Counted from the stretch's first letter, positions 1 through 8,769 are shown. The stretch is DNA of 64,000 bases from Caldilineaceae bacterium (GCA_020846635.1 JADLDO010000028.1:1094915-1158914); one strand, 5' to 3'. The notes: a model not told the origin generated them from the sequence alone. Numbers and translations are program-made.

Positions 1-1
1 C

Positions 2-157
2 CGGTGGAAGATTGTGGAGGGGTCGCACTGGATCATGGACTTTGAGGGCAATGAGCATGAGGCCAGGAAGGCTTTTGAAATTATCAAGGCCTATGGATTT
101 ACTCATACGTGCTACGTAGGACGTCCTAACCCCTCCATGCGTTATTTGCGGCGATAG
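2..157 (+). CDS. C-terminal fragment of an unrecognised protein (5' end outside window)
   Basis: Reading frame 2 is open from the window edge to a TAG at 155-157 and gives 51 residues. The tail contains HWIMDFEGNEHEA, then CYVGRPNPSMRYL just before the stop. That pattern (His-Trp, a short acidic stretch, an amphipathic helix, then a C-V-G-R-P type ending) looks like a conserved C-terminal module that I recall from actinobacterial and chloroflexal proteins of unclear function. I cannot name the family. The gene lies 52 bp upstream of the next start on the same strand, and no terminator is obvious between them. Confidence 0.55.
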   Translation, partial: RWKIVEGSHWIMDFEGNEHEARKAFEIIKAYGFTHTCYVGRPNPSMRYLRR

Positions 158-209
158 CTCATCGGGCGAGCGTGAGCAGTTCAGTAGGTCAAGAGAGGAG
201 GCTACTTCT

Positions 210-1604
210 GTGCCAATCGGCTTTACGACAGCGGTCATGCCCATAATACCCACCTACCAGGTTGTGACGGCAGACCTGGGCGCTGCCATCCAGCCATTTC
301 TATTTCCAGCCGAGTTACACGGTTATATCTACCGTGACGTGACTGTGAATCCAGACCAACCCCTGGGGCTGGTTCGCCATCAAGTGGCGTGGAACAATCA
401 ATTTCACATCTATCTTCAAGATGAGGCCCGCCCTTACCTGTTCTTCTATCTGCCGGACAGCTTCAAACTCGCGCGTGCGAGCCAGTCACCCTACCCCCCA
501 TTGCTAACAGTCAAGTTTCGCCAGTCTGAGGGTGATCCTGCCGGTGTCACAGTGAGCTTCACCTACGTGGCGTCGGCCGCGCTGGATTCCAAACGGATTG
601 AGGCTGCAACCGCTGTGCTGCAAACGCGTGTGCCCCCGGCGCTGTTACAGGCGAATGGGATTGTATTTGAACCGCTGCTACTTACCGAGGCCGTTGATTT
701 TCGCCTGACGCTGCCGGGCCAGGGCGCACAAGCGCGACCCACCGCGCTGGTCAGCCTGCGCGATGGTATCCAAGATACGCTGACGATGTCGCTGATGGAA
801 TTCCGCGGACTCTTTGACGCTCTATTCACCCGTGGCGTCTCACTCTTTCACGGGGTCATCAACGTCACGTTGGACGGAGAACTCCTGCCGCCGATCCCGC
901 TGGTTGCCCGTCTTGACGATATGATCGGCCCGCTCTTCGATTCTCAGGAACAGGCAGAAGCAGATGGCGCGCTGCGTGTGACCTTGATCAATGCCATCGA
1001 GAGTCCACTGCGCATTAACAATCTGCGTGCATCGCTGCGGCGTCTTCATGCTGATCAGGACGAGTTGCTCCCCGCCACCATTCAGGAACTGGTGACCCCT
1101 CTGGAGCTGGCGTCCCGCGCCACTGCATCCTTCAGGGTTGTTCCCCAGACGCCCCTAGTGAGCGGTGACGCATTCACGGCTCTCCTGGATACAAGCGAGG
1201 TTACTGTGCTGCCGGATCGGGATGCTGTCTTTACGGCAATCCTCGATCCAACCGTTGTTGTGCAGCCGGTGGTCTCCTTGATAGTACAGACCGTCCCCTC
1301 GCTCTTTCAGCCGGTGGCGAACGCGGCTGCCATTGTGGCGATTCAGGTGCTTTTTGAGAGTGGCGCGGTTGCCCAATTCACCGCCAACACCTGCACAGCG
1401 GCACAAGCGTTGTGCGAACAGCCGCTCGATGTCCCTCTCTCGCTGCGTGACTTTATCGTGGGCGCGCTGAGCCTGGGAACCTATCGCTATAAGGTGCGTG
1501 TAATCCGCGCCGACGGCACAGTGCAGGAGGGAGAGACATGGCAGACCAGTAACCAAGATCGCCTTTTCATCAGCGTCGCCAGCTTGCCGAGCAGCGGACA
1601 GTAG
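210..1604 (+). CDS. Hypothetical protein, first gene of an EAD1-protease unit
   Basis: A 464-residue protein that I do not recognise. The start is GTG at 210, chosen because AGAGAGGAG (192-200) sits nine bases upstream. There is no signal peptide, lipobox or convincing membrane segment, so it is probably cytoplasmic. By eye it is rich in alternating hydrophobic residues and Pro/Gly turns, which suggests mostly beta structure, possibly several beta-sandwich units. Cysteines are nearly absent except a small C-x6-C pair near residue 400. The next gene starts nine bases after its stop, so the two are probably co-translated. Downstream come two EAD1-trypsin proteins, so this may be a sensor, scaffold or substrate in a protease-effector system; that role is inferred only from position. 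Confidence 0.75.
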   Translation: MPIGFTTAVMPIIPTYQVVTADLGAAIQPFLFPAELHGYIYRDVTVNPDQPLGLVRHQVAWNNQFHIYLQDEARPYLFFYLPDSFKLARASQSPYPPLLTVKFRQSEGDPAGVTVSFTYVASAALDSKRIEAATAVLQTRVPPALLQANGIVFEPLLLTEAVDFRLTLPGQGAQARPTALVSLRDGIQDTLTMSLMEFRGLFDALFTRGVSLFHGVINVTLDGELLPPIPLVARLDDMIGPLFDSQEQAEADGALRVTLINAIESPLRINNLRASLRRLHADQDELLPATIQELVTPLELASRATASFRVVPQTPLVSGDAFTALLDTSEVTVLPDRDAVFTAILDPTVVVQPVVSLIVQTVPSLFQPVANAAAIVAIQVLFESGAVAQFTANTCTAAQALCEQPLDVPLSLRDFIVGALSLGTYRYKVRVIRADGTVQEGETWQTSNQDRLFISVASLPSSGQ

Positions 1605-1613
1605 GAACGATCT

Positions 1614-3449
1614 ATGTCGTTGCAAGGGCTGCCGGACTTTCAGAACACGCTGGGCGGCGATGGCTTTCAGCTCTATTCCCCTTTTGAGGGTCGCGGCTTC
1701 TATACAGTGATGCCGGATCGGCTGGAGATTGGCCGGAACGAGGAGGGGCGTCCAGATTTTCTGCTGGAATATGTCCGGGGGGGCAATCCCTTCTTGCCGC
1801 CTGAGCCGCATGGCATTCTCACCTTTCGCCTCGTCGCTCATTATCCATCGGCGGCGGCTCTAGAGCATCTGCGCGGCCTACAACGTCAGGGCGCGCTACA
1901 GCCCGCCAGGTTCGATGCGGGCTATCTACGCATCCAACCCATTGAGGGAGTGCTGGCAGAAGGGGATATTCCTCCCGAGCTGCTGCATCCAGAGCCGCTG
2001 CTTTGGAGCAGCCTGGATGCGCGTTACACGCTGCGCCTCTCCGAAGCAGGCGCGAGCTTTGTGGAACAGGCGCTGCAAGGCGAGCAACTGCTCTTTCAGG
2101 CGGTAGCGGTCTGTGAGGCGCAAGGGATTGTGCCGCGCCTGCCTCTGCAAGTGCGCTTTGATCCTGCCGAACTGCTAGCGACTCTGCTGGCGTTGGGCGA
2201 CGAGAACCGGTTGATCTCCTATCCTGCGCTCGCTTCCTTTTTCCAGCGTGACCCCGGGCAACTGCCCTTGCAGCTAGAAGGTTTTTTTGAGCCGTCGCAG
2301 CAGGCCTCTCTCTTTGCCACGGCCATGATCGCCCGTATTCGCACCCGCTTTGGGGAGTTCGCTCCGGCTCCGCTCCTGAGTACCGAGCCGCACATCGCCC
2401 TCCCCGCGCCGGATGCGATCGGGCATGGGACGTTTCTGTGGGATCTGGCGGAGCCGCTCCAGGCGCCGCTCCCCTGGGTTTTTACACTGCATCCCCTCGA
2501 AGCGGCCCAAGCGGTCGTGCGCGCCGAAGGGGTAGAGGCGCTTGTACGACAGACTATCGTTCCGGCGCTGGCTACCGGCGGTTTTGGCGTGACGGTCGCT
2601 GCGAATCTCCCCGCCCAACTCCAGGGCATCTTGTCGCTTGGCGTAACGCTGCAAGCCCCGCCCCAACCGCCGCACCGTATGCAGGCAATCATCAAGACGG
2701 TCGAATTGCCACCGGGCCAGGAGAAGGCCGAAGTCTATCTGCAATTCTCGCCTGTGGAAACGCCCCTTTACACCTATCAGGCGTTTGTCATTGCCAGCGA
2801 CAGCGGCGGTGTTGCGCGCTGGGTCGGCAGCGAAACCAGCCACGCCAGTTCCCGCTTGCTCCTGCGCCCATCCGATTTTCCTGTCGGCTTTGTGCCTATC
2901 GAGGCCTCTGCCGATCTGCTGGAAGTTGCCGTGATCCACGGCATCCTGCGTTGGCAGCAAGCGCAGGCGTGGGTCGAGACTCCCTTTACGCTTGACACTG
3001 CACAGCCGTTGGTGACGCTCCTCTTGCCCCCAGGGGCCGAAGGGGCTACACTGCAACTCGAAGCGCAGAGCCGCGACAGCGGTGACATATTGGCGTTGGG
3101 GCCTTTTCCCGGCGAAGGGCTGCGGTTGAGCCTCTTCTCTTTCGCCGAGTATGGCCCGCACGAAATTGAAGTATCGTGCATTTTCGACACATCTACGCCC
3201 CTGTTTGCAATCGATCTGCTGCCGGAGGATCAGCCGGAGACAGCCGAGACGATCACGGTTCTGTCGCTGACCCCGGCGCAGCCGAAACGTACATGGCGCT
3301 GGTTTGCATCGAATCCATTCCGCGCCGGCTACCGCTGCCGGCCTCATGCCGGTGATGCAGCTCTGCTCCCCTGGTCGGAGGTTCACTCTCCCGCCGCGCC
3401 TTTGATTATTGATTTGAGGCAAGAGGGTGGCGTAGAGGAGAGTGGATAG
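1614..3449 (+). CDS. Hypothetical protein, second gene of an EAD1-protease unit
   Basis: A 611-residue protein without a family I can name. The ATG start lies nine bases after the previous stop. The preceding AGGAACGAT could act as a weak ribosome site, and coupling to the upstream gene is likely. No signal peptide or membrane helix is visible. The N-terminal part contains repeated Phe/Tyr-Gly and Pro-rich turns, the middle has helical leucine/alanine-rich stretches around residues 180-250, and the rest looks beta-rich. A long antisense open frame across its 3' part is a GC-codon shadow. Its position between a similar beta-rich protein and two EAD1 proteases suggests a partner of those proteases; nothing in the sequence shows an enzyme active site. 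Confidence 0.75.
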   Translation: MSLQGLPDFQNTLGGDGFQLYSPFEGRGFYTVMPDRLEIGRNEEGRPDFLLEYVRGGNPFLPPEPHGILTFRLVAHYPSAAALEHLRGLQRQGALQPARFDAGYLRIQPIEGVLAEGDIPPELLHPEPLLWSSLDARYTLRLSEAGASFVEQALQGEQLLFQAVAVCEAQGIVPRLPLQVRFDPAELLATLLALGDENRLISYPALASFFQRDPGQLPLQLEGFFEPSQQASLFATAMIARIRTRFGEFAPAPLLSTEPHIALPAPDAIGHGTFLWDLAEPLQAPLPWVFTLHPLEAAQAVVRAEGVEALVRQTIVPALATGGFGVTVAANLPAQLQGILSLGVTLQAPPQPPHRMQAIIKTVELPPGQEKAEVYLQFSPVETPLYTYQAFVIASDSGGVARWVGSETSHASSRLLLRPSDFPVGFVPIEASADLLEVAVIHGILRWQQAQAWVETPFTLDTAQPLVTLLLPPGAEGATLQLEAQSRDSGDILALGPFPGEGLRLSLFSFAEYGPHEIEVSCIFDTSTPLFAIDLLPEDQPETAETITVLSLTPAQPKRTWRWFASNPFRAGYRCRPHAGDAALLPWSEVHSPAAPLIIDLRQEGGVEESG

Positions 3450-3532
3450 ATTTGCTTGCCACGCCATTTCCCGGATCGTTTCATACGCTATCGCTGCCTT
3501 CCTATTCCGTAGACCAGGAGAAACAGTAGACA

Positions 3533-4606
3533 ATGAGCAACTTGACCGGCGCACAATGGAAACAATTGAGCAATGCCCTTGCCGAAGCCTTTCCCACCTA
3601 TAATTTCCTGCAAGTCTTTTTGCAGCAGGAGATGGGGTTGGCGCTGGCCGAAATTTCTGCCCCGCAGGCGCTGCCATTTGTGATCTTTGAGGTACTCCAG
3701 TTTACGGAAGCTTATAACCGAACCGCTGAGTTGGTCGAGGCTGCGCGCCGCAATCGACCCGACAACACAGAATTTTTCGCAGTCGCCCAACAGTTAGGTA
3801 CCGCCCCCGTGACCGAGTCGCTTGAGAAGATGCTGACCACGGAGAACATTGTCTTTGATGTGGCAAATTTTCGCCGCAGGGTCGCATCGACAGAGGGGCG
3901 CGTATGCCGTGTCGATATTAAAGGCAAAGCCCAGGGCACCGGCTTTCTGATCGGCCCCAGCGCGGTTATGACCAATTACCATGTGGTGGAGAAAGTGATC
4001 CAGGGAAACGGCGGATATACGCCCGCGGATATTACGCTGCTCTTTGACTATAAGTTGCTCGACGATGGCACGACACTCAACCCCGGTACGACGCATCGTG
4101 TCGCCGCGGAGTGGCTCATCGACAGCACTCCCTACAGCAAAGTCGATATGGAGGCCGAACCGAAAAGCGCCACTCCCAAACCCGATGAGTTGGACTATGC
4201 CATCCTGCGCGTCGATGGAAAACCCGCTGAAGATGCGTTGGGCAAGGTGACGCTGCCAGGGTTTGACGCGGTGCGCGGGCATATTCCACTGCCTGCTTTG
4301 GACGAGACGCAAGACTTCAGCGCCAATAAGGTTCTCTATATCATGCAGCATCCCAAAGGCAACCCGCTCAAGCTCACGGTCAATACCTTTCGCTCGTTCA
4401 ATGAGGACAGTACACGCCTTACCTATCTTAACGATACTGAAAACGGCTCGTCCGGCTCCCCCTGTTTGGATGCCAACTGGGAACTTGTGGCGCTGCATCA
4501 CAGCGGCGACCCTGCTTTTAAGCCCAGCTATAATGAAGGGATTCCCATGCATAAGATTGTCGGCTTGCTCGACCAGCGCGGCGTGCTGGCCGTGATTACA
4601 CAATAA
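3533..4606 (+). CDS. EAD1 domain-trypsin-like serine protease (triad intact)
   Basis: A 357-residue protein with two parts. Residues 1-90 are helical and match the effector-associated domain 1 (EAD1) pattern, a death-fold-like adaptor known from bacterial conflict systems. Residues 120-350 form a trypsin-like peptidase. The triad can be read directly: His150 in TNYHVV, Asp221 in ELDYAI, and Ser307 in GSSGSP. There is no signal peptide, so it should act in the cytoplasm, as expected for EAD-linked effectors. It is followed 42 bp later by a paralogue with a damaged active site. In known systems of this class the EAD recruits the effector to a sensor carrying the same EAD. No NTPase sensor lies in the window, so the two upstream unknown proteins, or a distant gene, would have to fill that role. 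Confidence 0.85.
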   Translation: MSNLTGAQWKQLSNALAEAFPTYNFLQVFLQQEMGLALAEISAPQALPFVIFEVLQFTEAYNRTAELVEAARRNRPDNTEFFAVAQQLGTAPVTESLEKMLTTENIVFDVANFRRRVASTEGRVCRVDIKGKAQGTGFLIGPSAVMTNYHVVEKVIQGNGGYTPADITLLFDYKLLDDGTTLNPGTTHRVAAEWLIDSTPYSKVDMEAEPKSATPKPDELDYAILRVDGKPAEDALGKVTLPGFDAVRGHIPLPALDETQDFSANKVLYIMQHPKGNPLKLTVNTFRSFNEDSTRLTYLNDTENGSSGSPCLDANWELVALHHSGDPAFKPSYNEGIPMHKIVGLLDQRGVLAVITQ

Positions 4607-4648
4607 ATCCTTCATTCGCCCTGAATCACTGCATAGGGAGGAGAATCA

Positions 4649-5785
4649 GTGAAGCTACCGGGGAAGCTCTTCCGGCAATTGCAGGATGCATTGGTCAGCG
4701 CCTTTCCCACCCGCCAGGCGCTCGCGCCTGTGGTGCGGACTGAGCTAGACGAGAATCTCGACGCGATTGCCGGGGCCGACACCTATATTGAGGTTGTTTT
4801 TAATTTGATTGTCTGGGCCGAAGCGCGTGATGCTGTCGAGACATTGGTGACCAAAGCGCGCGCCGCAAACCAAACAAACGCCGAACTCAAACGCTTTGAA
4901 TCCCAGCTCATTCTTTGGCGAACCGAGAACAGAACCGAGGAGGAAGGCCCATTTGTTCCGCTGACCAGCCCCCCACCAGGCACATTGCGCTCGAAAAACG
5001 CATTGAATCTGGTGCAGCCGGAGCAGGTTCTCAATTGGTCTTTGGGGATGCAGAAGGCGGCGCGGGCTGTGTGTCGTATTGCGCTACGAGATGGAGGCGC
5101 AACGGGGTTCCTCATTGGGCCCCGGTTGGTCTTAACGGTTCGTTATGTATTTGACTTCTCCAAAACATCTCTAGAGAGCCAGCCAGTCCGCTTGAATTTT
5201 GACTATTTCTTTGGTCCAGATGGCGTAACACCGCAGGAGGGTACCGCCTATAAATTGGCGGATTATTGGCTGATTGATGAGGATGAAAGTCTCCAATATC
5301 TGCTTCTATTAGTTGATGGCTCACCGGGCACAGACTTGCTGCCGGAGACAGGTGCCAGGCGCGGCTGGCTCAAAGTTGCCGACGAAAGCACGCTGCATGT
5401 GGGCGATCCGCTCTTCCTGCTGATGCACGAGCGATTGAAACCGCTCCAGGTTGGCTATGCAACACCGCTGATCGATATCAAGCCTGAGTATAAGTATCTG
5501 GCTTATGTGGAGGATGATCAAATCGGCAAGCCGGGGGCAAGCGGCGCACCCATTTTTAATGCAAAATGGGAGGTTGTCGGGATGCATTCATTGCGCGCAC
5601 GAGGCCCTACCGAATCTTTGGCGCAACAGATCAACGACAAGCCCTTTCTAGCGGACTTAGCTCGCTATCTACCAACTGTGAAGAATGCAACAGTTCCAGG
5701 CGATTCGTTCGGAGTGGGCTGTTCTGTGCGCCATGTCATGGCCCGGCCTAAGGTGAAGCTGGCTGTTGCCGTTTCCAACCTCTAG
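4649..5785 (+). CDS. EAD1 domain-trypsin-like pseudoprotease
   Basis: A 378-residue paralogue of the preceding gene. GTG start at 4649 with GGGAGGAG (4636-4643) upstream. The first 90 residues again look like EAD1. The peptidase-like part aligns through GFLIGP and the C-terminal core, but the catalytic His position is Tyr166 (TVRYVF), the Asp position is Gln216 (LQYLLL), and Ser298 survives in GASGAP. Loss of two triad residues predicts no ordinary protease activity. A regulatory, decoy or binding role beside the active copy is a reasonable inference. It is the last gene of the plus-strand unit: a strong hairpin follows 30 bp downstream, before a convergent gene. Confidence 0.82.
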   Translation: MKLPGKLFRQLQDALVSAFPTRQALAPVVRTELDENLDAIAGADTYIEVVFNLIVWAEARDAVETLVTKARAANQTNAELKRFESQLILWRTENRTEEEGPFVPLTSPPPGTLRSKNALNLVQPEQVLNWSLGMQKAARAVCRIALRDGGATGFLIGPRLVLTVRYVFDFSKTSLESQPVRLNFDYFFGPDGVTPQEGTAYKLADYWLIDEDESLQYLLLLVDGSPGTDLLPETGARRGWLKVADESTLHVGDPLFLLMHERLKPLQVGYATPLIDIKPEYKYLAYVEDDQIGKPGASGAPIFNAKWEVVGMHSLRARGPTESLAQQINDKPFLADLARYLPTVKNATVPGDSFGVGCSVRHVMARPKVKLAVAVSNL

Positions 5786-5814
5786 CCTCGAAACCGCCCT
5801 CGTTATGGCATAGT

Positions 5815-5865
5815 CAGGGCTTCTCAAGATCAAGGCATCAATGCCCCGACTCTTGAGAAGCCCTG
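5815..5865. terminator. Bidirectional hairpin terminator between convergent genes
   Basis: A perfect 15-bp inverted repeat (CAGGGCTTCTCAAGA at 5815-5829 and its complement at 5851-5865) encloses a 21-nt loop. The loop carries its own 5-bp hairpin (GGCAT 5834-5838, ATGCC 5841-5845). It lies between the stop of the plus-strand pseudoprotease and the stop of the minus-strand methyltransferase, which suits a shared terminator. No long T-run flanks it. Confidence 0.75.
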
Positions 5866-5880
5866 CGTAGGCTAGGCTTG

Positions 5881-6597
5881 TTATTCTGCGATGGTAATCA
5901 CGGAATACTTGCGCTTGTCGCCATAGGCCTCGACCTGGCAGGGGATTTGCTTCTGCCAATTTTCCACGATGGTTTGCTCTCCTGCCCGTTCATAATCATC
6001 GAGCAGAATCGTAGTATTCGGCCCCAAATACTTTGCCATCATGGGGATCAGCCCATAGCGACCCCCAAACGTTTCGCCTGGCGGGCCATCGCAAACGACA
6101 AGTGAGAACTTTTGTGGCAACTGAGCATCGGGGATGCGATACCAATCGAAGCCCCAGTATCGCTGTAATTTGTCGACGTTGAGCTTGACGGATTCGAGCC
6201 GCCAGCGGTGCAGCAGCTTTTGGACTCTATCGCCCCAGGTCTGATCATGTTCAAGCGACCAAACCTGGCTGCCTTTGTGAGCCGCAACGACGCCAAGCAA
6301 GAGTGTGGAAAGGCCAGAGCCACATTCCAGGATCGGCCCCTTGCTTTGGCTGGCGTGACGAAGATAAGCCGCCATGTACTCTGTATGGGCAGAGTACCGG
6401 TTGCCCCAACCAAATGTTAATCTTTCCAGCAGTCGTTGATCCACATCCTCAAAAGAGCGCAGCTTTCGAAAGTCGGCAAAGGCTTGCCAGAAAGCAACAG
6501 GGCGGTAGAGGGTTTCGAGTTCATTTCTGATATTGGCTACAGATACCCGAAATTGATAGGGTAGAATGGCACGTGCTATCGGACGAATCGTATTCAT
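5881..6597 (-). CDS. Class I SAM-dependent methyltransferase
   Basis: A 238-residue protein. Motif I, ILECGSGLS (89-97), is a typical SAM-binding loop. An acidic residue follows the next strand (SLEHD), and VVCDGPPGE with a downstream LLDDYE fits motifs IV-V of a Rossmann methyltransferase. No signal peptide is seen. The gene lies 109 bp downstream of a Wzt-like ABC ATPase on the same strand and is probably transcribed with it. In ABC-type glycan pathways a methyltransferase can cap the growing chain and so set its length; that role here is inference. The substrate could also be a small molecule or lipid. Confidence 0.8.
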   Translation of the reverse strand: MNTIRPIARAILPYQFRVSVANIRNELETLYRPVAFWQAFADFRKLRSFEDVDQRLLERLTFGWGNRYSAHTEYMAAYLRHASQSKGPILECGSGLSTLLLGVVAAHKGSQVWSLEHDQTWGDRVQKLLHRWRLESVKLNVDKLQRYWGFDWYRIPDAQLPQKFSLVVCDGPPGETFGGRYGLIPMMAKYLGPNTTILLDDYERAGEQTIVENWQKQIPCQVEAYGDKRKYSVITIAE

Positions 6598-6706
6598 GGC
6601 ATTAGGTCGCCGGGTGTGCGGCTTACATCTCCGCGATTCTAGGGAAGCGACGTATGCAACAATGTATCGCTACAAGTTGAGCGCCAACCGGACAGTTTCT
6701 CCGTGG

Positions 6707-8044
6707 TCAAGCAATGGTGGGGCGGCTGAATTGCTCGATGGGTTGAGTATCGGATGATCGTTGTGCCGTCGGGGCAACATTCCACTCTGTTCTGAGCAGA
6801 ATTGGACTGTGGCCCTTGTCTGGTGTTGAACCGTTGCGATAAAAATCGAGTGTAATTACATTGATAAGCGCAGCTCTCTCAATCCAATCAAAGATGACTT
6901 TGTTCTGTTGCACAGAGACATTGAGATAATAGTTTCCGTCTGCTAATGGAAGGTCATCGATATGGCAAAAGACCTTGCCTGACCCCTGGGGAATGTTAAA
7001 TGCGCCCACATGATGCGAGGCTCTACAGAGGATCAGGGGTGATCCTGCGGGAGTGCGAAAGCCAACAGCAAAGTCCAGATAGGTGAAATCCCGCTCTGCT
7101 TCATAGTCAAGCGCAATCGTGAGCGGCTGCCCGGAGATTGCGGTACTCACCGCTTTTCCCTCTGCGTCAAAGAACTCGACTTGGGTAAATCTGACTTCGC
7201 CTTCTCCCCGCCGGTCCAGCCGTTCGGAGAGCGCTGTGCCCTCTTTGCCGGCAACGTTTTGCTGGTAGTAGTCAATCACATCATCCGTCATGCCCACTTT
7301 CTCAATTTGGCCTTGTTTGAGCAGAATGGCCCGGTCACAGAGGGTGGCAATCGCCCCCATGTTGTGACTTACAAACAAGACTGTGCGTCCCTCGCTGGCA
7401 ACATCTTCCATCTTGCCGAGGCATCGCTTCTGAAATTCTGCATCCCCCACCGCCAACACCTCGTCTACCACCAGGATTTCAGGTTCGAGATGCGCGGCGA
7501 CCGCAAAGGCAAGGCGCACATACATGCCGCTGGAATAGCGTTTGACAGGTGTGTCCAGATACTTGTCCACCTCGGCAAAGGCGACAATTTCATCAAATTT
7601 GCGCTTGATCTCCCTGCGCGTCATGCCCAGGATGGCTCCGTTCAGGTAGATATTTTCACGCCCGCTGAGTTCGGGATGAAAGCCTGTCCCGACTTCCAAC
7701 AGGCTCGCGACCCGCCCTTTGATCGTCACGCGGCCCACTGACGGTTCGGTGATGCGGCTCAGGATCTTCAGCAATGTGCTCTTGCCTGCGCCATTGCGCC
7801 CAATCAGGCCTACCGCGTCACCCTGGCGAACGGCAAAGTTGATCCCTTGCAGCGCCCAGAATTCTTCGTGGGTATCCCCATAGAGGACGGGCTTCCCCTG
7901 CACAAGATCGCGCGTCTTGTTCCAAATGCCGCGGGCATTGTCCACCAGCACATCGCGCAAGGCTGTATAGTCGCGCTGCTGCGTTTGGTGACCGATGGTA
8001 TATTTTTTGCCGAGGTTTTCGGCATGAATCACAACGTCGGACAT
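6707..8044 (-). CDS. ABC transporter ATP-binding protein, Wzt/polysaccharide-export type
   Basis: A 445-residue protein starting at the ATG at 8044, chosen over the ATG at 8080 because AGGAAAAG lies just upstream. Residues 1-240 are an ABC ATPase: Walker A GRNGAGKST (82-90), a YSSGM signature, and Walker B followed by DEVLAVGD. The remaining 200 residues form a beta-rich C-terminal domain, as in Wzt proteins that bind the modified end of a glycan before export. The usual membrane partner (Wzm) is not adjacent, although Wzm-Wzt pairs are normally neighbours. The downstream methyltransferase may supply the end cap. A promoter at 8313-8342 reads into this gene. Confidence 0.88.
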   Translation of the reverse strand: MSDVVIHAENLGKKYTIGHQTQQRDYTALRDVLVDNARGIWNKTRDLVQGKPVLYGDTHEEFWALQGINFAVRQGDAVGLIGRNGAGKSTLLKILSRITEPSVGRVTIKGRVASLLEVGTGFHPELSGRENIYLNGAILGMTRREIKRKFDEIVAFAEVDKYLDTPVKRYSSGMYVRLAFAVAAHLEPEILVVDEVLAVGDAEFQKRCLGKMEDVASEGRTVLFVSHNMGAIATLCDRAILLKQGQIEKVGMTDDVIDYYQQNVAGKEGTALSERLDRRGEGEVRFTQVEFFDAEGKAVSTAISGQPLTIALDYEAERDFTYLDFAVGFRTPAGSPLILCRASHHVGAFNIPQGSGKVFCHIDDLPLADGNYYLNVSVQQNKVIFDWIERAALINVITLDFYRNGSTPDKGHSPILLRTEWNVAPTAQRSSDTQPIEQFSRPTIA

Positions 8045-8276
8045 TCGCTTTTCCTGGTTAACATAAATTTCCGCAAACACTCCTGTGTTGGCATATCAAA
8101 TTGCTGTTCGATCTGACACGAACAGAATGATGGTGGCAAACCAGGCTGCAGTGCGCGGAATGGTTGGGAATGCCGCTCAATCGGGAGACTGTACCCGAAA
8201 CGTACATGGGGGAAGGTCAGCGTGTCACAGAGGGAACGGAGATGGCAGCAGAGGGTGAAAGAAAAAGACAACGCCG

Positions 8277-8302
8277 TAACAACTTATGCCATAACAACTT
8301 AT
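8277..8302. repeat. Direct repeat at predicted transcription start (possible operator)
   Basis: The 11-bp word TAACAACTTAT occurs at 8277-8287 and again at 8292-8302, with a 15-bp period. It lies right at and just downstream of the predicted minus-strand start site (about 8306). A repeated word in that place could be a repressor site; no regulator gene is adjacent. Confidence 0.4.
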
Positions 8303-8312
8303 TCTGGGTGAC

Positions 8313-8342
8313 ACTATAGATGACGACGCGTTTCATTGTCAA
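8313..8342 (-). promoter_or_regulatory. Sigma70-like promoter for the ABC ATPase/methyltransferase genes
   Basis: On the minus strand the sequence reads TTGACA (8342-8337), an 18-nt spacer, then TATAGT (8318-8313). The -35 is consensus and the -10 differs at one base. Transcription would start near 8306. Confidence 0.6.
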
Positions 8343-8741
8343 TATTCAAGCTTTTGAGGTAATAAACCCTGACAAACCTTTTAACCGTGGCGGCTTTGGG
8401 TGGCAGCTAGAAAAATCAAGCAACCATACGCCTGCTCTGTCGGGTGTACTCGCTGTTTCCTCGAGTCATTGGCCTATCTTTCCCACTGTTGAATGTTGGC
8501 GCGACACATCTGTTACGACCTACCTACTGATTTCCCGACGTATCACATTAAACAGGCATGCAATTTTGCCCTCTGTTTCAATTCCTGAAATCCAGGCTGG
8601 AGCTCTCTGGTGTATCTCTCTGTTCTTTTGACCAAAACGGCAGCTTATATACGGTTCGCCTTTGTCCTTCTGACGATTCCCTGTTGTTTGCTCATCTCGC
8701 TGTTTCTTGGTGCTTGTCGCGACAACTCGTAAATAACTCAG

Positions 8742-8769
8742 TTGACTACTTGACATGCTGGCGTACAAT
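8742..8769 (+). promoter_or_regulatory. Sigma70-like promoter for the subtilisin gene
   Basis: TTGACT (8742-8747), a 16-nt spacer and TACAAT (8764-8769). Start of transcription would be near 8776, giving a leader of about 80 nt before the GTG at 8859. Confidence 0.5.

Noticed and set aside
2274..3677. Long antisense open frame (467 aa) on the minus strand
   Set aside because: It lies opposite a well-formed plus-strand gene, has low-complexity Arg/Gly-rich content and no ribosome site; it is a codon-usage shadow.
8750..8769. TTGACA at 8750-8755 as the -35 box for the TACAAT at 8764
   Set aside because: The spacer would be 8 nt; TTGACT at 8742-8747 gives 16 nt and is preferred.
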